Assembly: GCA_040398525.1 (NCBI GenBank)
Contig: JBBATY010000008.1
Coordinates: forward strand, 1 to 64,000
Origin: VFMC01 sp040398525
GTDB lineage: Bacteria; Actinomycetota; Acidimicrobiia; Acidimicrobiales; Ilumatobacteraceae
Direction of reading: 5' to 3'
Length of the DNA: 64,000 bases
This document shows, in pieces, positions 15,268-23,550 of the stretch. The first letter of the stretch is position 1, and every line of letters starts with the position of its first letter. The position numbers and the translations under genes are program-made. A model generated the notes under the pieces. It saw only the letters and a list, made by a program, of their open reading frames with translations. It made no database searches and was not told the origin of the DNA.

Positions 15268-15750
15268 ATGACCGCGACTGCCACCCCCCCGGCGACCGAT
15301 CTTCCCCCGCCCCGTCGCGGCACCCGTGTGGTGTTCGACGCCACCCGTGTGGTGCGGCTCGAGCCTGCCGAGGCGTGGCGTCGGCTCGTCGACTGGCGCG
15401 GCCACGGGCGCTGGGTGCCCTTCACCCGTGTCGACGTGAACGCCACCGACCCGAGCTACTTCGTGGCCTGGACGGGCGTCGGCCCGCTGCAGCTCGAGGA
15501 CCGGATGCACGCCCTCGAGGAGCGCTTCGCCGATGGCGACGGCTTCTGCCGCGTCGCCAAGCTCGGTCCGGTGCTGGTGGGCGAGGCGACGTTCACCGTC
15601 AGCCCGGGCATCGAGCCGGGCACGACGCTCGTGCAGTGGCACGAGGATGTCTCGGTGCCCCGTCTGCCCGGCTTCCTCGCACCGCTCGTCGGCTGGTTCA
15701 GCGGCAAGGCGTTCGAGCTCTCGCTCGCCCGGATGGTGCGTCGCGGCTGA
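15268..15750 (+). CDS. SRPBCC-family (START-like) protein
   Basis: This 160-residue protein has the polyketide-cyclase / START-like pattern: VRLEPAEAWRRLVDWRGHGRWVP at the N-terminus, alternating strands in the centre, and a long C-terminal helix (GKAFELSLARMV). These proteins hold hydrophobic ligands in an internal cavity. Position directly behind a P450 on the same strand suggests handling of the same hydrophobic compound, but this is inference. Start at ATG 15268. Confidence 0.82.
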   Translation: MTATATPPATDLPPPRRGTRVVFDATRVVRLEPAEAWRRLVDWRGHGRWVPFTRVDVNATDPSYFVAWTGVGPLQLEDRMHALEERFADGDGFCRVAKLGPVLVGEATFTVSPGIEPGTTLVQWHEDVSVPRLPGFLAPLVGWFSGKAFELSLARMVRRG

Positions 15751-15771
15751 CCCGCGCCGGCGGCTCTGCCG

Positions 15772-16875
15772 TCAGTCGGCGACCGCCGCGCCGGTGCGAC
15801 GGCGTCGCCATGTGCGCACCCCGACCACCACCAGGGTGAGCAGGGTGAGCGGCAGCACGAACAGGCCCATCGCCGCGCCCAGCTCGTCGGTGGCTTGGTG
15901 GTCGGTGCCGTCGAGCACCAGGTAGACGACGTACGCCGCGTAGTAGGCGAGGAAGACGTAGCCCTCCCAGCGGCGCAGCGAGTGGCCGTCGAAGAACACC
16001 GGCAGGCAGGCGATGGCCACGGCGGTCATCACCGGGATGTCGAGCGTGCGGGCGCTCTCCGACACGGTGAGCGCCGTTGGTGCGACGATCGCCGACAGGC
16101 CGAGCACGCCCATGATGTTGAACAGGTTCGAGCCGATCGCGTTGCCCACGGCGATGTCGCGCTCACCGCGCATCGCCGCCACCACCGAGGTGGCGATCTC
16201 CGGCGTCGAGGTGCCGACCGCCACGATGGTGAGGCCGATCACCAGTTCCGGCACACCGAGATCGATGGCGATGTCGGTGGCCGACGACACGAGTAGACGG
16301 GCGCCCCCCACCAGCGCAACGAGGCCGAGCAGCACCGACCCGAGGTCGAACCACATCGGTTGGGCGCGCAGGTCGTCGGGCTCGAACGCCTCGTCGTACT
16401 CGGCGGTCGCAGCTGCGTCGGGCCGCCGGGCGGCGATCACCGTCCATGTCGTATAGACGACGAGGCCGGTCACCAGCAGGATGCCGTCGACCATCCCGAT
16501 GCTCCCGTCGAGGGCCATCACCCAGGTGGCCGCCGAGACCAGCACCATGAGCGGCACGTCGAGGCGGACGATGCGCTGGGCGACGAGCAGCCCGCCGCCG
16601 ACGACCGCCGATAGGCCGAGCACCAGCAGCACGTTGGCGATGTTCGAGCCGACGACGTTGCCGACCGCGATGTCGGCCTGTCCGTCGAGGCTCGACTGCA
16701 CGCTGACGGCGAGCTCGGGGGTGCTGGTGCCGAACGCCACCACGGTGAGGCCGATGACGATCGACGACAGCCCGGTGCGGGCCGCAATGCCCGAGGCGCC
16801 GCGGACGAGCAGTTCGGCGCCGATCACGAGGATGACGACACCGCCAGCGAAGATCGCGAACGAAGAGAGGCTCAT
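15772..16875 (-). CDS. Calcium/sodium antiporter (CaxA/YrbG family)
   Basis: The 367-residue membrane protein has about ten helices arranged as two inverted repeats. Repeat 1 has VAFGTSTPELAVS and GNVVGSNIANVLLVLG; repeat 2 has VAVGTSTPEIATS and GNAIGSNLFNIMGVLG. These paired GTSxPE and GNxxGSN motifs form the ion path of K+-independent Na+/Ca2+ exchangers. I chose ATG 16875 rather than the upstream in-frame codon at 16920, because the first helix begins just after it and an earlier start would overlap the adenine deaminase gene. It follows that gene by 13 bases on the same strand. Confidence 0.92.
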   Translation of the reverse strand: MSLSSFAIFAGGVVILVIGAELLVRGASGIAARTGLSSIVIGLTVVAFGTSTPELAVSVQSSLDGQADIAVGNVVGSNIANVLLVLGLSAVVGGGLLVAQRIVRLDVPLMVLVSAATWVMALDGSIGMVDGILLVTGLVVYTTWTVIAARRPDAAATAEYDEAFEPDDLRAQPMWFDLGSVLLGLVALVGGARLLVSSATDIAIDLGVPELVIGLTIVAVGTSTPEIATSVVAAMRGERDIAVGNAIGSNLFNIMGVLGLSAIVAPTALTVSESARTLDIPVMTAVAIACLPVFFDGHSLRRWEGYVFLAYYAAYVVYLVLDGTDHQATDELGAAMGLFVLPLTLLTLVVVGVRTWRRRRTGAAVAD

Positions 16876-16888
16876 GGTGCGCCGGACC

Positions 16889-18613
16889 CTACCCGGCGAC
16901 GGCGATCTCGGTGAGTGCAAAGCGATCGACGTCGACCAGCCCCAGGTCGGTCAGGCGCAGATGAGGGATGACCGACAGCCCCAGGAACGACAGCTGCATG
17001 TAGGGCGCCGGCAGGCTCACGCCGAGCACGTCGGCGGTCAGCCGGCCGAGGTGCTCGATCGCCGCAGCCACCTCCTCGGAGGGGCGGTCGCTCATCAGGC
17101 CGCCGATCGGCAGGGCCATCTCGGCCACCACGCGCCCGTCGAGCACCGCCACCTGGCCACCTCCGAGCTCGGCCAGGCGAGCCACGGCTGCGGCCATGTC
17201 GGCCGGGCCGGGTGCATCGCGGGCGCCCACCACCATCACGTTGTGCGCATCGTGGGCCACGGTCGAGGCGAAGGCGCCGCGCCGCAACCCGAAGCCCGAG
17301 ACGAGGCCGAGCCCGATCCGTCCGGTGCGCCGATGGCGCTCGAGCACAGCCAGGCGGGCGAGGTCGACGGTGGGGTCGTGACCATCGACGACGAGCGCTG
17401 CCGTGGTGAGGCTGCCCGCCTCCACCCCGATCACCCGGGCCCGACCCGGCGGCAGGGCGAGGTCGAGCTCGGTCGCCGACGGCAGGTGGCCGAGGTGGAT
17501 CGAGGCGCGCATCCAGTCCGGCGGCGACGTCGGCGCCACCACGTCGGTCAGCACGCGGCCGTCGCGGGCGACGAGCCGGCCGCGTTGGTAGACCGCCGCC
17601 GGGCGCAGCCCATCGAGACGGTCGAACACCACGATGTCGGCTTGGAAGCCGGGGGCGAGCTGCCCGAGGTGGTGGAAGTTGTGGTAATCGGCGGCGTGCA
17701 TCGTGGCCATCACCAGCGCGTCCTCGAGCGCGATGCCGGCCTCGACCGCCAGACGGATGCAGTGGTTGATGTGGCCCTCGGCGGCCAGCAGATCGGGCTC
17801 GCGGTCGTCGGTGCACAGGCACAGCCGGGCCGTGCCGCCCTCGTGGACGAGGGGGATGAGGGTGCGCAGGTTCTTGCTGGCCGAGCCTTCGCGCACGAAC
17901 ACCCACATCCCCTTGCGCCGCTTCTCGCGCGCCTCGGCGATGGCGAAGCACTCGTGGTCGCTCTCGACCCCGGCCGCGAGGTAGGCGTCGAGCTGGTGGC
18001 CCACCAGCCCCGGTGCGTGGCCGTCGACGCGGCGATGGCCGGCCAGGGCGATCTTGGCCATCACCTCGGGGTCGCCATTCACGACGCCGGGGTAGTTCAT
18101 CATCTCGGCCACGCCGATCGCCCCGACCGAGTCGAGCAGCTCCTGCACCTCGGCGGGGCCGACGGCAGCACCGGGGCTCTCGAACGGCGAGGCCGGCACG
18201 CAGCTCGACGCCGCGATGCCGAAGGTGAACGGCAGGTCGGCTGCAGCCTCGGCCAACGCGGCCACACCACGCACGCCGAACACGTTGGCGATCTCGTGCG
18301 GGTCGGCGGCCACCGCCGTGGTGCCGTGGGGCAGCACGGCGCGGACGAACTCGTCGACCCAGAGCTTGGTCGACTCGAGGTGCATGTGGGCGTCGATCAT
18401 CCCGGCCACCAGGGCCGCGCCACCGACGTCGACCACCTCGAGCGCGTCGCGCCGACCCCAGCCCACCACTGCGCCGTCGCAGATGGCGAGCTCGGTGGCC
18501 AGCCACTCGCGCGTGGTGGGCACGAACACGCGCCCACCCGTGACGAGCAGGTCGGCGGGCGCATCACCCCGGGCTGCTGCGAGGGCGCGGGAGGTGACGG
18601 GACGACGGGCCAT
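16889..18613 (-). CDS. ade: Adenine deaminase (amidohydrolase superfamily)
   Basis: The 574-residue enzyme has the bacterial adenine deaminase layout. It opens with an N-terminal composite beta sandwich. The barrel follows with the metal motif GMIDAHMHLES, then AADPHEIANVFG, the VDGHAPGL and AGVESDHE segments, and the LCTDD catalytic Asp. The C-terminal adenine-deaminase domain ends in SFLGLSVIPHLRLTDLGLVD. It deaminates adenine to hypoxanthine for purine salvage. Length matches the family (550-600 residues). It is the first gene of a probable two-gene unit with the Ca2+/Na+ antiporter; no functional link is evident. Confidence 0.93.
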   Translation of the reverse strand: MARRPVTSRALAAARGDAPADLLVTGGRVFVPTTREWLATELAICDGAVVGWGRRDALEVVDVGGAALVAGMIDAHMHLESTKLWVDEFVRAVLPHGTTAVAADPHEIANVFGVRGVAALAEAAADLPFTFGIAASSCVPASPFESPGAAVGPAEVQELLDSVGAIGVAEMMNYPGVVNGDPEVMAKIALAGHRRVDGHAPGLVGHQLDAYLAAGVESDHECFAIAEAREKRRKGMWVFVREGSASKNLRTLIPLVHEGGTARLCLCTDDREPDLLAAEGHINHCIRLAVEAGIALEDALVMATMHAADYHNFHHLGQLAPGFQADIVVFDRLDGLRPAAVYQRGRLVARDGRVLTDVVAPTSPPDWMRASIHLGHLPSATELDLALPPGRARVIGVEAGSLTTAALVVDGHDPTVDLARLAVLERHRRTGRIGLGLVSGFGLRRGAFASTVAHDAHNVMVVGARDAPGPADMAAAVARLAELGGGQVAVLDGRVVAEMALPIGGLMSDRPSEEVAAAIEHLGRLTADVLGVSLPAPYMQLSFLGLSVIPHLRLTDLGLVDVDRFALTEIAVAG

Positions 18614-18684
18614 GCCCCGATCACACCCGACCCCGGGGCCGCTGTCAACCGCCTGTGGCCGGTAGCGTCGCCGACGATGCGCCC

Positions 18685-19671
18685 ATGACCTCCGGTGCCA
18701 CCCTCGACACCCCGGGAGCGCCGGGCGCTCCGCGTGGCGCGGCCGGTGCCGCAGCGCCCGCGACGACCTCGGCGGCGCGCGTCGCCGGCCTCGGGGCGGT
18801 GCTGGGCGCGGCAGTGCTCTGGTCGTTCGGCGGCGTGCTCGGCAAGTCGGCCGGTGTCGGTGGCGTGGTGCTGTCGTTCTGGCGGATGTGGATCGCCACT
18901 GCGGTGATGGTGCTGGTCGTGCTCGTCACCAAGCGCCGACCCACGTGGGTCGACCTGCGCCGCGCCGCACCGCTCGGGGTGCTGTTCGGGCTGAACATCT
19001 GCGCGTTCTTCATCACGTTGCAGTACCTGAGCGTCGCCATCGCGCTGATCATCGGCGCGCTCACCCCCGTGGTGGCGCTGCCCATCGCAGTGCTGGCCTT
19101 CGGCGAGCGGCTCAGCGCCGTGAAGGTCGTCTGCGCCGTGGTGGCCGTCGTCGGGGTCGTCGCCGCGGTGCTGCTGTCGCCGGAGACCCCTGGCGCCGAG
19201 GGCGACCAGCCGCTCGTCGGCTACGCCTGGGCCGTCGTGTCGTTGCTGGTATGGGTCGGCTACCTGCTCATCAGCAAGCGTGTCCGCAGCTCGGTCGACA
19301 CGGTGCCGTTCATGTTCGTGATGTCGTTCGTCGGTGCGCTCACCGTGTCGGTGCTGATCCCCTTCGCCGACGAGCCGGTGTCGGCCCTCGACGGTGCCGG
19401 GTGGATCTGGGTCAGTCTCCTGGCGATCGGACCGGGGCTCACCGGGCACGGCCTGTTGGTGTGGGCCCAGCCACGCGTCGACGCTTCGGTGTCGTCGCTG
19501 CTCATCCAGCTCGAGCCGGTCGGGGCCACCGTCGCCGCGTGGGCGATCCTGGGCGAGCGCGTGTCGCTGGGCCAGGCCCTGGCGATGCTGGTGGTGCTCG
19601 CCGCGTTGGCCGTGCTCGCCTGGCGCGAGGCGCGCGAGGTGGGTCTGGCCCTCGACGAAGCGATCGCCTGA
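18685..19671 (+). CDS. EamA/DMT-family transporter
   Basis: The 328-residue protein has ten transmembrane helices in two EamA repeats: LGAVLGAAVLWSFGGVLGK at the start of repeat 1 and GYAWAVVSLLVWVGYLLISK at the start of repeat 2. Each ends with the E-x-x-P-like turn and terminal helix (SLLIQLEPVGATVAAWAILGE in repeat 2). Such proteins usually export amino acids or other metabolites. I used the ATG at 18685; the preceding 30 bases are open but hold only a GTG. The first 30 residues are an Ala/Gly/Pro-rich cytoplasmic tail. Confidence 0.9.
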   Translation: MTSGATLDTPGAPGAPRGAAGAAAPATTSAARVAGLGAVLGAAVLWSFGGVLGKSAGVGGVVLSFWRMWIATAVMVLVVLVTKRRPTWVDLRRAAPLGVLFGLNICAFFITLQYLSVAIALIIGALTPVVALPIAVLAFGERLSAVKVVCAVVAVVGVVAAVLLSPETPGAEGDQPLVGYAWAVVSLLVWVGYLLISKRVRSSVDTVPFMFVMSFVGALTVSVLIPFADEPVSALDGAGWIWVSLLAIGPGLTGHGLLVWAQPRVDASVSSLLIQLEPVGATVAAWAILGERVSLGQALAMLVVLAALAVLAWREAREVGLALDEAIA

Positions 19672-19693
19672 CCCGCCGGGGTACAGTCCGCGC

Positions 19694-20194
19694 ATGCCGC
19701 TGCACCACGTTGCCTATGCCACCCGCGACGTCGAGGCCACGACGCGCTTCTACGAAGAGCTGATGGGCTTCCCGCTCGTGCACACCGAGGTGCAGGCCCA
19801 CGGTGAGAGCACATGGATGCGTCACATCTTCTTCGACATCGGCCCTGATGCCGATGGCAACCACGAGGCGATCGCCTTCTTCGCGTTCGAGGGTGTCGGC
19901 GAGCTGCCCGACTGGAAGACCGATCTGTCGTCGAGCGTCGGCGTGCCGGTGTGGGTGAACCACTGCGCGTTCCGGGCCACGGCCGAGCTGCAGGAGGAGG
20001 TGCGGGCGCGGATGACTGCGGCTGGCGTCGCCCCGCTGATGGAGGTCGACCACGGCTGGTGCCACTCGCTCTATTACGTCGACCCGAACGGCATCATGGT
20101 CGAGTTGTGCCGCGACACGCCGGGCTTCACGCCGAACCCGTCCGAGGCGCACCGGCTGCTCACCGCCGACGCCCGAGCCGACTCCAAGGTCTGA
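19694..20194 (+). CDS. VOC-family protein (glyoxalase / extradiol dioxygenase fold)
   Basis: This 166-residue protein has two VOC modules. It begins with LHHVAYATRDVEATTRFYEELMGFP, where the first metal His is usual. The second metal ligands are H (in NHCAFRA) and E (in VDPNGIMVELC). It therefore has a complete metal set and may be a true dioxygenase or isomerase. It lies 22 bases after the DMT transporter and 3 bases before a CMD-family gene, forming a probable operon; substrate unknown. Confidence 0.87.
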   Translation: MPLHHVAYATRDVEATTRFYEELMGFPLVHTEVQAHGESTWMRHIFFDIGPDADGNHEAIAFFAFEGVGELPDWKTDLSSSVGVPVWVNHCAFRATAELQEEVRARMTAAGVAPLMEVDHGWCHSLYYVDPNGIMVELCRDTPGFTPNPSEAHRLLTADARADSKV

Positions 20195-20197
20195 GCC

Positions 20198-20857
20198 GTG
20201 CCTCGGCTGCGCCAGGTGGGCCGTGACGACGCCCACCCCTTCGCCCAGGCGGTGTACCAGATGCTGTTCGGCGACCGCGACCCGGTCGCCGAGCCCGGCA
20301 CGGCGTCGGGCACGCCGGGCAACTGGTGGACGGTGTTCGCGCTGGTGCCGGACGCCTTCGACCACACCACCGCCGGGTTCCAGTTCTACCGATCGCCGAA
20401 CCGGGTGCTGTCGGCGCAGCTGCGCGAGCTCGGCCAGATCCGCGCCGGCTACACCGTCGGCAGCCAGTTCGTGTTCAGCCAGCACTGCAAGGCCTGCCGC
20501 GACGTCGGTTTCAGCGACGAGCAGGTGGCCGCCATCCCGGCCTGGTCGGTGGCCGACTGCTGGTCGCCGGTCGAGCGCGCCGTGCTGGCCTACACCGACT
20601 GCCTGGTGCTCGAGCACGGGCGTGTTCCCGACGCCGTCTTCGCCGAGCTGCAGAAGCACCTCTCCGACGAGGAGATCCTCGAGCTCACCTACATCACGGC
20701 CACCTACGCGATGCACGCCACGATGAGCCGGGCTCTGCGCCTGGAGTACGACGACGTCGCCGACCGCGTGGTGGAGGTGGCCGATCCGTCCGGCCGCACG
20801 GCGGGCCTCGACGTGATGGCCGTGGTCGACACGGCCGCCGACGACGCCTCGAGCTGA
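20198..20857 (+). CDS. CMD-family protein with AhpD-like CxxC
   Basis: The 219-residue protein, starting at GTG 20198 only 3 bases after the VOC gene, is a CMD-fold protein. Unlike the CMD protein at 8072-8452, it has the redox pair C97-K-A-C100 in SQHCKAC, preceded by the helix QLRELGQIRAGYTVGSQ, so it is an AhpD-like thiol protein. AhpD proteins pass electrons to peroxidases. The rest (ERAVLAYTDCLVLEHGRVPD, EILELTYITATYAMHATMSRAL) matches carboxymuconolactone decarboxylase family members of about 200 residues. Confidence 0.85.
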   Translation: MPRLRQVGRDDAHPFAQAVYQMLFGDRDPVAEPGTASGTPGNWWTVFALVPDAFDHTTAGFQFYRSPNRVLSAQLRELGQIRAGYTVGSQFVFSQHCKACRDVGFSDEQVAAIPAWSVADCWSPVERAVLAYTDCLVLEHGRVPDAVFAELQKHLSDEEILELTYITATYAMHATMSRALRLEYDDVADRVVEVADPSGRTAGLDVMAVVDTAADDASS

Positions 20858-20908
20858 CCCACCGGCCGCGCGCCCGCCGGAGCCGCCGGTCGCTGCGAGA
20901 CTGTGGGC

Positions 20909-21400
20909 ATGGAGATCTTCGAGACGCGTCTTCCCGGCATCGGCGTGCGCTACGAGTTCACCAACGCATCCGGCGCGCGCGTCGGTGTGCTGGTGCGACG
21001 CGACGGCCGCCGCGAGGTGCTGCTCTACGACGAGCGCGACCCCGACAGCTGCCGGGCGTCGCTGCTGCTCTCCGTCGAGGACTCGGCCGCACTGGTCGAG
21101 CTGCTCGGCGGCTCGAAGGTCACCGAGCGGCTGAGCGACCTGCGCCACGAGGTCGACGGGCTGTCGATCGAGTGGGTGACCATCCCGGCCGAGGGTGGGC
21201 TGTCGGGTCGCTCGATCGGTGACGGGCGGGTGCGCACGGCCACGGGGGCGTCGGTGGTGGCGGTGATCCGTGGCGCGACCTCGGTCCCCGGTCCCGGGCC
21301 CGAGTTCGTCCTCGAGCCCGGCGACGTCGCCCTGGTGACCGGTTCGGCCGAGGGCGTGCAGCTCGCAGCGGTGGTGCTCACCGGACGCGGGATCGCCTGA
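20909..21400 (+). CDS. Cation:proton antiporter regulatory subunit (KhtT-like, RCK_C)
   Basis: This 163-residue soluble protein has an N-terminal KhtT-like half (ETRLPGIGVRYEF, RREVLLYDE, the SLLLSVEDSAALVELLGG stretch) and a C-terminal RCK_C/TrkA_C domain. The latter reads SIGDGRVRTATGASVVAVIR followed by EFVLEPGDVALVTGS. It lies 7 bases before a CPA2 antiporter gene, the same pairing as KhtT with KhtU, where the small subunit senses nucleotide or pH and gates K+/H+ exchange. I chose ATG 20909 over GTG 20903. Confidence 0.88.
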   Translation: MEIFETRLPGIGVRYEFTNASGARVGVLVRRDGRREVLLYDERDPDSCRASLLLSVEDSAALVELLGGSKVTERLSDLRHEVDGLSIEWVTIPAEGGLSGRSIGDGRVRTATGASVVAVIRGATSVPGPGPEFVLEPGDVALVTGSAEGVQLAAVVLTGRGIA

Positions 21401-21407
21401 TCCGTCG

Positions 21408-22622
21408 ATGCCTGATCCGTCGGTGCTCGCGACCGTGGTGATCGCTGCGGGCGGCAGTGGTCGCGTGCTCGTCGAGCTCGGGGTCGTGCTGCTGGTGCTC
21501 GCCGTGCTCGGCCGGTTGGCGGCCCGCGCCGACCTGCCCTCGATCCCGCTCTACCTGCTGGCCGGGTTGCTGCTCGGCCAGGGGAGCCTGTTCCCGATCG
21601 ATGCGAGCGCAGAGTTCATCCGCGTCGGCGCCGACGTCGGTGTCGTGCTCTTGCTGCTGCTCCTCGGCCTCGAGTTCGAGCCCGAGGAGTTGCGCGACGG
21701 CGTGCGCGCCAACTGGCCGGCAGGGGCGCTCGACCTGGTGGCCAACTTCGTGCCCGGATGGCTGATCGGCCTCGCGCTCGGCTGGAGCGCGACCGGTGCG
21801 CTGCTGCTCGGAGGCATCACCTACATCTCGTCGTCGGGGATCATCGCGAAACTGCTCGGCGACCTCGATCGACTGGGCAACCGCGAGACACCTGTCGTGC
21901 TCTCGGTGCTGGTCATCGAGGACATCGTGATGGCCGTCTTCCTGCCGCTCTCCGGTGTGTTGCTCGTCGGCGCATCGTTCGCTCAGGGGGCCGTGTCGGT
22001 CGCGATCGCCCTGGCGGTGGTGGTGGTGGCCTTCCTCGTCGCCCTGCGCTGGAGCAGTTCGCTCAGCCGACTGCTCGACACCCGGTCGGCCGAGCTGCTG
22101 CTGCTCACGGTGCTCGGCCTGACCTTCTTCGTGGCCGGCCTCGCCGCCGAGGTGCAGGTGTCGGCAGCCGTTGGCGCGTTCTTGCTCGGGGTGATGCTCT
22201 CCGGTCAGATCGCCGAGCGTGGCCGGGCACTGCTCGAACCGATCCGCGACGTGTTCGGTGGGCTGTTCTTCGTCTTCTTCGGCTTGCAGATCGATCCTGC
22301 CGCGCTCGGCCCGGTGCTGCTGCCGGCGCTCGGCCTGGCGGTGGTCACCGCAGCAACCAAGGTCGGCACTGGATGGTGGGCGGCCCGCCGTGCCGGGATC
22401 GGCCGAGCAGGACGTGTCCGCACCGGCGTGGCACTGGTGCCCCGCGGCGAGTTCTCGATCGTCATCGCCGGCCTGGGTGTGGCTGCCGGCATCGAGGACG
22501 ACCTCGGCCCGCTCGCTGCCTGTTACGTGCTCATCCTGGCCGTGGCCGGCTCGCTCGCAATGCGCTACATCGACGGCCGCGGGCGGCTGTGGCGGCGCCG
22601 GTCGGCAGCCGAGACGGTGTGA
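21408..22622 (+). CDS. CPA2-family K+(Na+)/H+ antiporter (KhtU-like)
   Basis: The 404-residue membrane protein has about 12 helices. It carries the CPA2 features LPSIPLYLLAGLLLGQG (helices 1-2), VGVVLLLLLLGLEFEPEEL (helix 3), SSSGIIAKLLGDL near the unwound helix 4, VLVIEDIVMAVFLPL with the ED pair of helix 5, and RTGVALVPRGEFSIVIAGLG (helix 10). It ends shortly after helix 12, without the RCK_N domain of KefB/KefC; that role is taken by the separate regulatory protein encoded just upstream. Likely role: K+ efflux coupled to H+ uptake. Confidence 0.92.
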   Translation: MPDPSVLATVVIAAGGSGRVLVELGVVLLVLAVLGRLAARADLPSIPLYLLAGLLLGQGSLFPIDASAEFIRVGADVGVVLLLLLLGLEFEPEELRDGVRANWPAGALDLVANFVPGWLIGLALGWSATGALLLGGITYISSSGIIAKLLGDLDRLGNRETPVVLSVLVIEDIVMAVFLPLSGVLLVGASFAQGAVSVAIALAVVVVAFLVALRWSSSLSRLLDTRSAELLLLTVLGLTFFVAGLAAEVQVSAAVGAFLLGVMLSGQIAERGRALLEPIRDVFGGLFFVFFGLQIDPAALGPVLLPALGLAVVTAATKVGTGWWAARRAGIGRAGRVRTGVALVPRGEFSIVIAGLGVAAGIEDDLGPLAACYVLILAVAGSLAMRYIDGRGRLWRRRSAAETV

Positions 22623-22626
22623 GCCG

Positions 22627-23460
22627 TCACGGTCGGTAGCTCACCACCACGGGGGCGTGGTCGCTCCAGCGCTCGTCGTAGCTCGGGGCGCGGTCGACGT
22701 TGTGGTCGGCGGCGCGTGCCGCCAGCTCGGGGGTGGCGATGTGGTAGTCGATCCGCCAACCGGCGTCGGTGTCGAACGCCCGGCCGCGGAACGACCACCA
22801 CGTGTAGGGCCCGGCCACATCGCCGGCCAGCTGGCGAGCGACGTCGACCCACCCGAGGGTGTCGAACCAGTGGTCGAAGCGCGCTCGCTCGTCGGGGTGG
22901 CAGCCGGCCACACCGATGTTGCCCTTCCAGTTCTTCACGTCGGTGTCGCGGTGGGCGACGTTCAAGTCGCCGGTCAGCAGCACGTGGCGACCGTCGCTGC
23001 GGAGGTGCTCGAGCCGGGCCGTCGCCGCGTCGAACCAAGCGAGCTTCTCGGCCATCCGGGCCGGCACGTCCGCGTCGCCGGTGTGCGCGTAGGCCGACAC
23101 CACGGTGAGCAGCGACCCGTCGGCGAGGCGCACGTCGGCCTCGATCCAGCGCCCGGTGCCCGCGAAACAGGGCTCGTCGGCGCCGTCGTAGCTGGCGTCG
23201 ATCGGCAGGTGGGTGACCACGGCCACCCCAGCGCGACCTTTTGCGGCGGCCTCGGTGTGCACGACGTGCCAACCCTCGCCGAACACCTCCGCGACCAGCT
23301 CGGGCACCAAGGCGTCGGGGGCGCGGACCTCCTGCAGGGTGACGATGTCGGGCTCGCGCCGGTAGACCCAGGCCTGCATGCCGTTGCGGGCCGCGGCGCG
23401 CAGGCCGTTGACGTTCACCGAGGCGATGGTGAGCGGGCGTCGATCGCTGGTGCGGCTCAT
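22627..23460 (-). CDS. xth: Exodeoxyribonuclease III (AP endonuclease)
   Basis: The 277-residue protein has all motifs of the exonuclease III branch of the EEP family. They are ASVNVNGLRAA, VTLQEVRAP with the metal Glu, GRAGVAVVTH, YAHTGD, LTGDLNVAHRDTDVKN (catalytic D and N), WWSFRG, WRIDYHIATPEL and the terminal WSDHAPVVV with the catalytic His. It removes 3' blocking groups and cuts at abasic sites in base-excision repair. Start at ATG 23460. It converges with the antiporter gene, with 4 bases between the stops. Confidence 0.95.
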   Translation of the reverse strand: MSRTSDRRPLTIASVNVNGLRAAARNGMQAWVYRREPDIVTLQEVRAPDALVPELVAEVFGEGWHVVHTEAAAKGRAGVAVVTHLPIDASYDGADEPCFAGTGRWIEADVRLADGSLLTVVSAYAHTGDADVPARMAEKLAWFDAATARLEHLRSDGRHVLLTGDLNVAHRDTDVKNWKGNIGVAGCHPDERARFDHWFDTLGWVDVARQLAGDVAGPYTWWSFRGRAFDTDAGWRIDYHIATPELAARAADHNVDRAPSYDERWSDHAPVVVSYRP

Positions 23461-23550
23461 GGCTGGATCACGGGTCGGGATGCTACCGATGGCCGCCCCG
23501 AGAGCCCGGCGGAGGCGGTGGACGCCGGTCGGTCGCGCCAGACTGGAGCC

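Noticed and set aside
20198..20857. Possible selenocysteine in the CMD/AhpD-like protein
   Set aside because: Both active-site positions (C97, C100) are encoded by TGC, and no in-frame TGA is present before the natural end.
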